Source: Rufibacter sp. XAAS-G3-1
GTDB lineage: Bacteria; Bacteroidota; Bacteroidia; Cytophagales; Hymenobacteraceae
NCBI RefSeq assembly: GCF_013623775.1
Contig: NZ_JABFAM010000003.1
Location: 124,001 to 188,000, forward strand
Length of the DNA stretch: 64,000 bases
Direction of reading: 5' to 3'
The notes below the pieces were generated by a model that saw only the letters and a list, made by a program, of their open reading frames with translations, ran no database searches and was not told the DNA's origin. Each line of letters begins with the position of its first letter. The first letter of the stretch is position 1. Below are positions 53,095 to 63,335 of this stretch, piece after piece. The position numbers were made by a program, and so were the translations under genes.

Positions 53095-54180
53095 TTAATT
53101 ATTTTGTATTCTCAATAAGATTCTACAAATCATATCCTGTTCTTCCAATGAAAGATCATGATACAAAGGTAAACACAGGACAATCTTTGACGTTTGCTCA
53201 GAAATGGGGCAACTTGTTGGGTTTACGTAATTCAACAGATTTAAAGATGGATAAAAATATCTTCGGGGGTAAACACCTTGTAAATTTAGTGCCTCTACTG
53301 ATCGCATGAGTTTCTCCTCAGTTTTAAATAAAATAGGAAAATAGGATGCATTATAGTAATCCGTACCTTCAGTGATAGAAATAAATTTTACATCTAGGGA
53401 GATAAGTTTCTCTCTATAATAGTTCCATTGCTCTTTGCGTTTAGCCTTAATCTCATCAGCATACTTTAATACATTGAGTCCCATCGCTGCATGCAATTCG
53501 GAATTTTTAGCATTAATTCCTATTCCATCAAAGGTAGATGGAGAAGTATGGCCAAAATTTCGTAACAAAGCCATCTTCTTCAACAAATCGGGTTGGTTCG
53601 TGAATACCGCGCCACCTTCTACTGTATGAAATAACTTTGTAGCATGAAAACTGGTGGTACTAATATCTCCATATTGAAAAACTGATTTACCTTTATACGT
53701 AGTACCAAAGCAATGAGCAGCATCATATATTACCTTTAACCCGTGTTTATCAGCAATAGCCTGAATTATCTCTATCTCACACGGATTACCAAAAACATGT
53801 GTCGCAAGAATGGCTGAAGTATTAGGAGTAATAGCTGCTTCTATTTTAGCCGGATCAATATTAAATGTATCTGAGTCTATATCTACAAATACTGGTTTGC
53901 ATTGTTCCCATACAATAGAAGAAGTGGTTGCTACATACGAAAAAGGAGTAGTAATTATTTCACCCTTCAATTGTAATGCTTTTATTGCAATCTGAATTGC
54001 CACTGTACCATTACTCAGAAAAAGCATATGAGGCACCTGAAGATACTCTTTCAGTTTAAGCTCTAATTCATTTAACAAAGGCCCATTATTGGTAAGCCAA
54101 ACTCTTTTAAAGATTGTCTCAATATATTTTTGGTACTCTTCTATGGGTGGCAAAAATGCTTTTGTTACATTTATATTCAT
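53095..54180 (-). CDS. DegT/DnrJ/EryC1/StrS aminotransferase
   Basis: A 361-residue PLP enzyme with the DegT pattern: LFLSNGTVAIQIAIKALQL near residue 53, ILATHVFGNPCEIEII, VIYDAAHCFGT (PLP Asp) and SFHATKLFHTVEGGAVF, in which Lys is the PLP-binding residue. It should aminate a keto nucleotide sugar (for example a dTDP-hexose). It leads the WbqC/PLP/GNAT-GT2 gene run. No dTDP-sugar synthesis genes (rmlAB) are in the window, so the keto sugar must come from elsewhere. Confidence 0.9.
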   Translation of the reverse strand: MNINVTKAFLPPIEEYQKYIETIFKRVWLTNNGPLLNELELKLKEYLQVPHMLFLSNGTVAIQIAIKALQLKGEIITTPFSYVATTSSIVWEQCKPVFVDIDSDTFNIDPAKIEAAITPNTSAILATHVFGNPCEIEIIQAIADKHGLKVIYDAAHCFGTTYKGKSVFQYGDISTTSFHATKLFHTVEGGAVFTNQPDLLKKMALLRNFGHTSPSTFDGIGINAKNSELHAAMGLNVLKYADEIKAKRKEQWNYYREKLISLDVKFISITEGTDYYNASYFPILFKTEEKLMRSVEALNLQGVYPRRYFYPSLNLLNYVNPTSCPISEQTSKIVLCLPLYHDLSLEEQDMICRILLRIQNN

Positions 54181-54331
54181 TTCACTTTCTATTTTAATCT
54201 CTCTATTTTAATTTAAAAAGTAGGCAATTTAATTAATGCCTCTTTTCTAAATTATTAAATTCCTATAATTTGCACACAACAGATAGGCTCTACTTAATTC
54301 TAACACCAGAAAGACAAAACAGAATACATTA

Positions 54332-56101
54332 TTATATAATTTCCTTTACCACATCCTTATAAGCTCTTTCTGCTATAATCTCACCATCCTTCATCTCAAA
54401 AATTCTATCACAATCTCTAAGCGTTGTTATTCGGTGGGCAATGATAAAAATAGTGATATCTGTTTGAGACAACTTGCTTATGGCCTCACTAACCTCACGC
54501 TCTGTAACAGTATCAAGCGCGCTGGTCGCTTCATCTAAAATTAGAACCTGAGTATTCTTGTATAATGCTCTGGCAATTCCTATTCTTTGCTTTTGTCCTC
54601 CAGAAAGCCTTGAACCTCCCTCTCCAATGAACGTATTTACCCCTTCTGGCAAAGAATTAACAAATTCTCTCAAAGAAGCTTTCTCTATGGCTTCTTCCAG
54701 CCTTATCTGGTCTACTTTTTCATCTGATAAGGTTATATTATCTTTAATGGTTGACTCCATCAAAAATGTATTCTGTTTTACATAACCCACAATGGAATAC
54801 CAATCCTTCTTGTTCTTTTCTGTTAAAGGCTGCCCATCTACTAACACTTGGCCTTGTTGCTCCAGATAAAACCTTAGTAAGATATTCATCAAGGTTGTCT
54901 TACCAGACCCAGAGGCTCCTATAAAACCAATCTTATCGCCTTTATTTATTGTAAATTGAATTTTATTTAACGTAAGTTTTTCTTCACCTGGAAAAGAAAA
55001 ACTTACGTTATCAAATTTTATACTTTTAGTAAAACACATGGTTTCTCTATCAGTAGAATTATCAAGGTTTTTTTCATACTCTTGATAACTCTTTAATTCT
55101 TGAATTGCCACTGCATTTTGTTTCAGCATAACCAGGGAAGTTAACAATCTATTTATTGATGGCATCAATCTATAGGCAGCTGCCGCAAATAATCCTACAA
55201 TGGTTATAAGACTGTTTTGGTTTTCTAGAAAGAGAATAGAATGAAGAAATATAGCTACTACACCTAAAATGGCCACCATTTCTATTATCTTTAATGGAAT
55301 CAAGGAGAACAGATATGACTTAGCTTCCAGCGCTTGCACCTTTGTTTGGTTTTGCATAAATCTCCCCCTAAACTCTTCTATTTTATCACCTAGCTTCAAC
55401 TCAACAAATCCATTAAAAATATTATTAATTATGCTGTAAGAGGGGGGGCGAAGTTCGTTCAGCTTTTCACCTACTTTTCCAGATCTATTTTTAAGAAATT
55501 GATACGTTAGATAAGCTGTTGGAGCTAACACAAGTATTAGTACAGCAAAAAGTACTGGTTGGTATACTATAATCCCTAGGAGTATAACAGAAATAATAGT
55601 TATCTCTGAAAACAAAATAAAAATGGGACGAATTATTCCACTAACAAAATATTGAGGAACATTAAGCACATTGTTGATTAGTTTGGCAGATCCTTCATTA
55701 TTGAAATGCCAGAAAGGCAAATTAGTATATTTACTAAATTGTCTTTCAATAACCTTCAAGGCGATATCTGCTGTAAAACGGACTTGTTTATAGTTTATCC
55801 AAGTGGTAAAAACATTCTTAAATAGAAAGAAAAAGAATATGCCAAGAATTAAAAAAATTAAAAAAGCTTTTTCACTCTGAAAGTTAAAAGCTTCATAGAT
55901 TATCCCTAAGTATTTATCATCTCTCCCCCCTCCCGGTGTTGAGGCAGCCATAATAATAGGTATTAAGGCCGCCAGACCAAAAACATCTAGAACTGAAGAG
56001 AATAACAATAAAATAAAAATATAAATCGCCTTCCATCTTTCTTTGCTATTAAGATAATAAGCAATGCTATCTAACGCCTGTACTACAATTCCCTTATTCA
56101 T
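54332..56101 (-). CDS. ABC-type lipid-linked glycan flippase (MsbA/PglK-like)
   Basis: A 589-residue half-transporter: six membrane helices in residues 20-310, then an ATPase domain with Walker A GFIGASGSGKTTL near residue 395, signature LSGGQKQRIGIARALYK, Walker B VLILDEATSALD, and His switch IFIIAHRI. PglK-type proteins flip lipid-linked oligosaccharides across the inner membrane, which fits the surrounding genes. A lipid A or drug exporter is the alternative. Confidence 0.87.
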   Translation of the reverse strand: MNKGIVVQALDSIAYYLNSKERWKAIYIFILLLFSSVLDVFGLAALIPIIMAASTPGGGRDDKYLGIIYEAFNFQSEKAFLIFLILGIFFFFLFKNVFTTWINYKQVRFTADIALKVIERQFSKYTNLPFWHFNNEGSAKLINNVLNVPQYFVSGIIRPIFILFSEITIISVILLGIIVYQPVLFAVLILVLAPTAYLTYQFLKNRSGKVGEKLNELRPPSYSIINNIFNGFVELKLGDKIEEFRGRFMQNQTKVQALEAKSYLFSLIPLKIIEMVAILGVVAIFLHSILFLENQNSLITIVGLFAAAAYRLMPSINRLLTSLVMLKQNAVAIQELKSYQEYEKNLDNSTDRETMCFTKSIKFDNVSFSFPGEEKLTLNKIQFTINKGDKIGFIGASGSGKTTLMNILLRFYLEQQGQVLVDGQPLTEKNKKDWYSIVGYVKQNTFLMESTIKDNITLSDEKVDQIRLEEAIEKASLREFVNSLPEGVNTFIGEGGSRLSGGQKQRIGIARALYKNTQVLILDEATSALDTVTEREVSEAISKLSQTDITIFIIAHRITTLRDCDRIFEMKDGEIIAERAYKDVVKEII

Positions 56102-56318
56102 GAATATTCAATCTTATCCTAAAAGCCCCGCCTAGGTGGCGCAGTATCCACATGTACATGGAAGTACTCTGACTTAGAGACCTGCTACCCTCATTTGCTT
56201 TGGCAATACCTAGTAAAAACATGGCATGCTCTTTTGGTTGCACCTCTTATTTCTGTTATTTCAATTGGAAAAGCTTTAACAAAATACTATTGATCACTTT
56301 CCGCTTCTCCCTAGCACC

Positions 56319-58226
56319 CTACGCCATCCACTTTTTCCACCAGTGCTGGAATACTACCAGTGCCCAGATGCGGGCGTGAATGTCACCAGGGTTCTTGGAG
56401 AAAAGCTGCGCCTTAAGCCGCTGGATTTCTTTCAGGCTGAAAATACCCTGGGCTTCAATGAAGGCATCGGACAACAGGTCATCTAGGATCATGGGCCGCA
56501 GTTCGTTTTGGAACCATTTTAGCAAGGGAACCTCAAAACCGTGCTTGGGGCGTTTGTACAATTCTGGGGGAAGCATTTCCCGGAACGCGTCTTGTACTAT
56601 CTTCTTTTTCATGCCGCCGTCAATCTTGGAAGACTGGGGCAGAGAGAAGGCAAAGTTCACGACTTTATAGTCCAGGAAGGGCGTGCGTACTTCCAGGCTG
56701 TTGGCCATGGACATTAGATCCACTTTGGTCAGCATGTCATTAGGGAGAACCAACTGCATATCGGTCAACAGCACCTCGTTTATGTCCCCTTTTTGGGAAA
56801 GATGGCTTAAAATCTTCTGCCTGCGTTTCTTGTAGACATCTTTGGAGAGCATCTTTTTGGATTTCCCGCTGAGCAGAGATTTGGCGTCTTCTTCGGTGGC
56901 AAAAGAGGCCCAGCGCCAGTAGCGGTCTTTGGCAGAAAGGTTCATGCCTTCGCCAAAACGCTGGAACTGCCGGATGCGGTTACCGAAGGAAGAGCTCCTG
57001 GATTTGGGCATCATTTCCCACAGCGGCAATAATGCCGCAACCGTTTCGGCGGCAAATCCGCCTTGGCGCACTTTGTACTCGGCCATGTGCTTGTTGTAGC
57101 CAGCAAACAGCTCATCTGCCCCATCGCCTGACAAGGCGACAGTCACTTTTTGGCGGGTATAGTGGCTAAGGATATTGACGGCCAGGGCCGAGGAATCGGC
57201 AAAGGGTTCGTCTATGTAGTCGAGCGCTCGGAACAGGTGCTCGTATAAATCATTATTGGTGAGCGAGAAGACCGTATGATTGGTCTTGTATTTGTCCGCC
57301 ACCATTTTGGCGTACTTGGTCTCGTCAAAGAACGGCTCGTCTTTATACCCGATGGAGAACGTGTTCAGGTGCTGGGTATGCCGCGAAGCCAGGGCCACAA
57401 TGGCCGAGGAGTCTATGCCCCCGCTCAGGAAAGCGCCCAAGGGAACATCGGCAATCATACGGCGTTGCACGGCTCCGTCCATGAGGTCTACCAGCTTCTT
57501 CTGCTGGGCCTCATAGGAGAGATCGCTGTGCTTTACTTTTTTCTCGTCGTACGGAATCTTGTACCAACGCTTCACCTCCACGTTGCCCTTTTTACCTACC
57601 ATGAGGTAATGGCCGGGCATTACTTTCTTCACTCCCTTGAAAATGGAAGCGGGCGCCGGAATATAGTTGAGCTGGAGGTATTCATACAAAGAAGCATAGT
57701 CTAACTTACGCGGAATCCCGAACGTGAGCAGCGACTTCATTTCTGAGGCAAACACCAGTTTATCCTCGTCCTGAAACATCAGGAGGGGCTTTACGCCATA
57801 TCTATCCCGGGCTACAAACAAGCTCTCTTCTTCCTTGTCATAGATAGCAAAGGCAAAGAAGCCGTTCAGCTTTTTCAGGAAAGAGGGGCCTTCTTCTATG
57901 TAGTACTTCAGGAGTACCTCGGTATCTGACTGCGAGAAGAAGGTGTGTCCTTTCTCCACGAGTTGTTTCTTCAGCTCCTGGTAATTGAAGATCTCGCCGT
58001 TAAACACAATGGTATAGCGCTCATTCTCAGTATGCATGGGCTGGCACGCCACCTCGCTTACGTCAATGATGGATAACCGCCGATGCCCCAGCCCTACCGG
58101 CCCATGGGTAAAATGCCCGCTTGAGTCTGGCCCGCGCAATTGCAGCGCGTCAGTTGAGTCTGATAAACGTTGGATGGCCAAGCGGCCTTCCTGAGTAAAA
58201 GCGTAGATTCCTGATATACCGCACAT
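56319..58226 (-). CDS. asnB: Asparagine synthase, glutamine-hydrolysing
   Basis: A 635-residue enzyme. The mature N terminus MCGISGIYAF gives the nucleophilic Cys 2 of the glutaminase domain; the synthetase domain has FLSGGIDSSAIVALA near residue 265. Reaction: aspartate + glutamine + ATP to asparagine. AsnB-like proteins are often found in Bacteroidota polysaccharide loci and may amidate a sugar acid there. I set the start at ATG 58226; longer in-frame starts (58235) would hide the Cys. Codon use is closer to the core genome than to the AT-rich neighbours. Confidence 0.92.
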   Translation of the reverse strand: MCGISGIYAFTQEGRLAIQRLSDSTDALQLRGPDSSGHFTHGPVGLGHRRLSIIDVSEVACQPMHTENERYTIVFNGEIFNYQELKKQLVEKGHTFFSQSDTEVLLKYYIEEGPSFLKKLNGFFAFAIYDKEEESLFVARDRYGVKPLLMFQDEDKLVFASEMKSLLTFGIPRKLDYASLYEYLQLNYIPAPASIFKGVKKVMPGHYLMVGKKGNVEVKRWYKIPYDEKKVKHSDLSYEAQQKKLVDLMDGAVQRRMIADVPLGAFLSGGIDSSAIVALASRHTQHLNTFSIGYKDEPFFDETKYAKMVADKYKTNHTVFSLTNNDLYEHLFRALDYIDEPFADSSALAVNILSHYTRQKVTVALSGDGADELFAGYNKHMAEYKVRQGGFAAETVAALLPLWEMMPKSRSSSFGNRIRQFQRFGEGMNLSAKDRYWRWASFATEEDAKSLLSGKSKKMLSKDVYKKRRQKILSHLSQKGDINEVLLTDMQLVLPNDMLTKVDLMSMANSLEVRTPFLDYKVVNFAFSLPQSSKIDGGMKKKIVQDAFREMLPPELYKRPKHGFEVPLLKWFQNELRPMILDDLLSDAFIEAQGIFSLKEIQRLKAQLFSKNPGDIHARIWALVVFQHWWKKWMA

Positions 58227-58232
58227 ATGCCG

Positions 58233-58240
58233 CAAAGGTA
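58233..58240 (-). promoter_or_regulatory. Candidate -7 element of asnB
   Basis: TACCTTTG on the minus strand lies 6 bases upstream of the asnB ATG, so a transcript from it would start on or near the start codon (leaderless). No good -33 element is seen. Confidence 0.35.
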
Positions 58241-58974
58241 CGATATATCCTTGAGACGATTCACTATATTGTTTAGATTATACTTCACCCCATACCCACC
58301 TTTCTTACATTGATCCAAAAAATACAAGTATCTAGCTGATAATCTTTCTGTTAACAACTTAATAAAACTATTATTTTCTATTTACAAGGGTTTCAAACTA
58401 TTAAAATCACTATTTACAGGCCTTGCAAAATTTACAATTTATTAACACAGCTTTCCACCAGGCAGCCACGAAACACCGGATATACCTCAGTGTCAAGCAA
58501 CTACTATTACCCAAATCTGCTGACAGCCAGGAAAAGCCCTGCCTGTATAAAAGTGATTTGGGTAGGCTTACAGACACGCAGATGGTCTGTTTATAGGCCT
58601 TTTTCTTCAAATCTGGCACAAAACAATCAACCGCTAGGAGCGATTTTGTTCCACCTCAAACAAATTACAGAACAGACAACCAGCCGCCCTTGCTGGTTTT
58701 CTCACCAACAATCCAGAAGCAGAGGCCTTTCCGCTTGCTGGTGAAACACGCAGCAAGGGTGAAGGTATTTTCAGGAGGCTTTACTGAACAGGTTCCAATT
58801 ACAGTTACCATCGTTCCCAGTACCTTACAATGCCTCCCGAAGCATTAAAGCGGTAGGTGTCTATCTCCTTGGAAAGCTGAACTCAGGAGCTGTCTGGCTC
58901 TCTACCCACCCATATTGCCGTTCTAAGGGCAGACTCTCCCCTTGCGGCTGATCCTCATGAGTCTATAACAACCG

Positions 58975-59638
58975 GCACAGTATCTGGCCGTCCCCCTTTG
59001 AAGCTCATCTTGTAGGGAAAAGGACGGTTATTTATTTTCTGAAAATTCCAGAAAACCAAACTACTTTACCGCTCTTCCGGAGTTCCACCCCCGAAGCAAC
59101 CTGCCGGAGAGTTCCACTCCCCCTCCTTTGCCCGGGGCTCCCGGCGGAGTAGAACTCCGCCGCAGGCAGTTTTGGGAGTAGAACTCCCAAACAGCAAGGG
59201 CCGTTCTTGTTGTTTTCCCTACAAGATTAGGTCTGAAAGGGTAAGGGAATGATTACACGTACAGATTCACGCATTCCTAATGCTTTTTCCCGCTCCCCCC
59301 GTTTCGCCGGCCTGTCTCCTGACGGGACGGAAGAAAAACATTCAAGCCTGCAACTTATATACTTTGGCTTGTCAGGGGACAAGCCAAGGAAAGCAGGGCC
59401 AGATTCTCCCATTTTAATGAAAGAAAAGGCGTTTTTTACTCCTCCCGCTCTTTCGGATTTAACAATCCGAAAGGACTCTGTCGGGGGATTTACCAGTCCC
59501 CGTATCTACCCAACTGGCCCGAAGGGGGATTGATAAATTCCCCGACAGAGTGGTTCGGGATTGGAAATCCCGAACAGCAACGTTAGCTAAAGTATCCCTG
59601 CAAGATTAGCTTCAAAGGGGAACGACCGAATACTGTGC
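58975..59638. mobile_element. 664-bp non-coding element with 46-bp imperfect terminal inverted repeats
   Basis: Left end 58975-59020 (GCACAGTATCTGGCCGTCCC, then CCCTTTGAAGCTCATCTTG, TAGGGAAA) and right end 59593-59638 (reverse complement with 8 or so differences). Inside are two separate hairpin modules: GAGTTCCACTCC-type stems (59070-59190), as at 26497-26615, and GGGGATTTATCAATCCCC-type stems (59446-59587), as at 21894-22037. No transposase is encoded. Confidence 0.72.
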
Positions 59639-60043
59639 TTGTTGGGTTTAGACTCCTGGGGTAAGATCAGGCGCAAAGGGAGAATCTACAGCTAGTGGAC
59701 GCAATTTGCGTTACTGAGGGTACTTGTCAGCCCTAAAGGCTTTTCCCCTGAACTCAGGTTTGTTTAGCAAAACGTTTTACGGCAGATTTCTTTGAAACAG
59801 CTCATAAACGATTGTTGTACCTGCCTTTTGGGTGCTTCTAGCGTTTCGCCAATAAAACAATTGTCCCTTATCCCACTTTGGGGAAACTTAGGTTTGACTT
59901 GACATAGATTCAAGTCTTGCTTGCTCCTGTTTTAAACAGGCGGAGCGGTTTAGAGTTTTCATGTAAGGCACCACTATTGGCTTGCTTGCCTCGGTTTTTC
60001 TGGGCAAGCATCCGTTTGTGCCTACTAAAGGAGAGCAGGCATT

Positions 60044-60082
60044 CCGTTTAGACGCCATTTTCAGAAAAACAGCCTAAAAACG
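60044..60082. repeat. Dispersed palindrome, copy 20
   Basis: CCGTTTAGACGCCATTTT ... AAAACAGCCTAAAAACG. Confidence 0.58.
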
Positions 60083-60229
60083 CGCGCACACAAGCGAACG
60101 CTTGCGGCAGGGACTGGATTTGAAAAAACCTAAACAGGCCCAGGTATTGTAATCTTGAATCTGTTTAGAGTTTTTCATTAACCGGCATTTAAAGCAATTC
60201 TTCTGGGGCAAGCGTCAACCAGTGCCATC

Positions 60230-60266
60230 GTTTTTAGGCTACTTTTATGAAAACAGGCAGAAAACA
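60230..60266. repeat. Dispersed palindrome, copy 21
   Basis: GTTTTTAGGCTACTTTT ... GAAAACAGGCAGAAAAC. Confidence 0.55.
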
Positions 60267-60309
60267 AGAGGCCGTTATTTGTACACTGCCGCAAGCATCT
60301 GCTTGTACC

Positions 60310-60348
60310 GCCGTTTTCAGGGTGTTTTTAGGAAAACAGGCGCAAAAC
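60310..60348. repeat. Dispersed palindrome, copy 22
   Basis: GCCGTTTTCAGGGTGTTTT ... GAAAACAGGCGCAAAAC. Confidence 0.55.
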
Positions 60349-60468
60349 TCTAAACAGCTTCCTTTTTTAACAAAAGGTAATCCTAGAAAAGTAGTGATAA
60401 ACTATTCAGAACCCTCGCTCGCGTCCCACGAGCGAGGGAAATCATTCCTTCTCTGAGACTATCTAACA

Positions 60469-60505
60469 AAAGAGGGTTTACAGCCAATGGCTGTAAACCC
60501 TCTTT
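60469..60505 (-). terminator. Terminator of the ugd-uxs operon
   Basis: An 18-bp perfect inverted repeat (AAAGAGGGTTTACAGCCA and complement, one base between), 22 bases after the uxs stop on the minus strand and followed there by a T-rich run. Confidence 0.75.
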
Positions 60506-60526
60506 AAGTTTATGTCAACTTAGCTT

Positions 60527-61504
<978 letters not shown>

Positions 61505-61506
61505 GC

Positions 61507-62859
61507 TTAGTTTGTTGTCTCAATAACCGGTTGCACCTCCTGAACCCCGATGCCGTAGTAGGCGAAGCCCAGTTCCTGCAGCTCTTTGGCCTCGTAGATG
61601 TTGCGGCCATCAATGATGACTTTGTTTTTCAATAGTTTACCAATGACCTGGAAGTTGGGCGAGCGGAATTCAGGCCACTCGGTCACAATCAGCAAGGCGT
61701 CGGCATCAATCAGCGCCTCATATTCGTCTTTAGCGTACTCTACTTTGTCATTCTCCCCGATCATGTGCTTGGCCTCTTTGATAGCCACCGGATCATAGGC
61801 TTTCACGCTGGCGCCCTCGGCCAACAGTTTGTCAATGATCACCAGAGACGGCGCCTCACGCATGTCATCGGTTTTCGGCTTGAAGGAAAGGCCCCAAAGC
61901 GCGAACGTTTTACCGGCAATCTCTCCGCCGAAGTGCTTCATCACCTTGTTGAACAACACCTCCTTCTGGTTCTCGTTCACCGACTCTACCGCTTTGAGGA
62001 TCTGCATCTCATAGCCGTTGTCCTCGGCCGTTTTAATCAACGCTTTTACGTCCTTAGGGAAGCAAGAGCCGCCATAACCGATACCCGGATAGATGAACTT
62101 GTTACCGATACGGCTGTCAGAGCCAATACCCCGGCGCACCATGTTCACATCGGCGCCCATGATCTCGCACAGGTTGGCGATATCGTTCATGAAGCTGATT
62201 TTGGTAGCCAGCATGGAGTTGGCCGCATACTTGGTCATCTCAGCGGAAGGAACGTCCATGAAGATGATGGGGTGGCCGTTCATCAGGAAAGGCTTGTAGA
62301 GCTTGCGCATTACTTCCTCGGCCTGCTCACTCTCCACCCCTATCACAATACGGTCTGGCTTCAGGAAGTCATCGATGGCCGCACCTTCCTTGAGGAACTC
62401 AGGGTTGGAAGCCACGTCGTAGGTTAAAGCGGACTGGCGTTTCTCCAGTTCCTCGGCTACGGCCTGCTTCACTTTGTTGGCGGTGCCCACCGGCACGGTG
62501 CTCTTGGTTACCACCACCAGGTAGTCGTCCATGTGCTGGCCGATCTCGCGGGCCACGCCCAATACGTATTTAAGGTCGGCCGAGCCATCCTCGCCCGGAG
62601 GCGTACCCACGGCGATAAACGCGGCGTCGCAGCCTTTGATGGCGGAGGCCAGGTTGGTGGAGAAATGAAGGCGGCCTTTCTCCACGTTGCGGAGCACCAT
62701 CTCCTCCAGGCCAGGCTCGTAGATGGGCAGGATGCCTTGTTTCAGATCCTCGATCTTCTTGACATTCACGTCAATACAGGTCACATCAATACCCACTTCG
62801 GCGAAGCATGTGCCTGTCACCAGGCCTACGTAGCCCGTTCCTACTACTGCAATTCTCAT
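61507..62859 (-). CDS. ugd: UDP-glucose 6-dehydrogenase
   Basis: A 450-residue enzyme that oxidises UDP-glucose to UDP-glucuronate. NAD-binding [19 protein letters not shown] at the N terminus; the catalytic Cys lies in [17 protein letters not shown] near residue 260; a third domain ([19 protein letters not shown]) follows. First gene of the two-gene operon. Confidence 0.96.
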   Translation of the reverse strand: MRIAVVGTGYVGLVTGTCFAEVGIDVTCIDVNVKKIEDLKQGILPIYEPGLEEMVLRNVEKGRLHFSTNLASAIKGCDAAFIAVGTPPGEDGSADLKYVLGVAREIGQHMDDYLVVVTKSTVPVGTANKVKQAVAEELEKRQSALTYDVASNPEFLKEGAAIDDFLKPDRIVIGVESEQAEEVMRKLYKPFLMNGHPIIFMDVPSAEMTKYAANSMLATKISFMNDIANLCEIMGADVNMVRRGIGSDSRIGNKFIYPGIGYGGSCFPKDVKALIKTAEDNGYEMQILKAVESVNENQKEVLFNKVMKHFGGEIAGKTFALWGLSFKPKTDDMREAPSLVIIDKLLAEGASVKAYDPVAIKEAKHMIGENDKVEYAKDEYEALIDADALLIVTEWPEFRSPNFQVIGKLLKNKVIIDGRNIYEAKELQELGFAYYGIGVQEVQPVIETTN

Positions 62860-63335
62860 AAGATTAACTAATTAAAACAGATATTTGCTTAAATAAAAAA
62901 TATAACGCTTAGTATATATTCACACTTTACCTTTTTCGCACTACGGTTAAACCTGCTCTACAAGAAAGCATAAGCAAAGCAAGTCTCCAGAAGCTTTCTA
63001 CACGGCGCCCATCCTTTGGTCTACATTAGCCCCAATAAGCCAGCCCCTGCAAACCTGACCGCTCGCACTGTTTGCAAGGCACTATTCTACTTTTCTTAAA
63101 GTAGCCATCCTGAAAGCAAATCTCCATTTTTGCCTACTGATTAACAAGCACTTACTAAAATAAAGCAGCAGTAGCCAAATCATTCCCAGGCAAGCACTTC
63201 TAAGCAGATAGACATACTACCCGCTGGCAATATTAATAAATTATCTTGAAACGTAACAAAAATTTTATATATTTGTCTCTAAATCCGTAAACATTCAGTT
63301 AAATTTATACTTAACTAATAAGAAATTTAATACAC
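62860..63335. promoter_or_regulatory. Divergent intergenic region between ugd and manC
   Basis: This 476-base AT-rich stretch separates the divergent ugd and manC genes and must hold both promoters. The manC promoter is recognisable (63246-63275); the ugd promoter is not. No repeat family member is present. Confidence 0.5.
63246..63275 (+). promoter_or_regulatory. Bacteroidota-type promoter of manC
   Basis: TTG at 63246-63248, a 19-base spacer and TATATTTG at 63268-63275, a good match to TTG-N19-TAnnTTTG. The leader to the ATG at 63336 would be about 55 bases. Confidence 0.6.

Larger units (their letters stand above)
58227..60526. repeat. 2.3-kb non-coding region with nested repeats
   Basis: No credible gene; the small open frames have no protein-like features. 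From left: a weakly structured stretch (58240-58970), a 664-bp inverted-repeat element (58975-59638), a region with several related hairpins of type GGCAAGC...TTGTGCC (59980-60315), three palindrome-family copies (60044-60348), a hairpin CCCTCGCTCG/CGAGCGAGGG (60412-60438) and the terminator at 60469. Confidence 0.7.

Noticed and set aside
58410-58744. Two small open frames in the asnB-uxs spacer
   Set aside because: Opposite-strand overlapping frames with low-quality composition; no start signals; no protein features.
59249-59533. A 94-codon open frame inside the 664-bp element, considered as a possible transposase fragment
   Set aside because: The translation is encoded by the inverted-repeat modules themselves and has no catalytic pattern.
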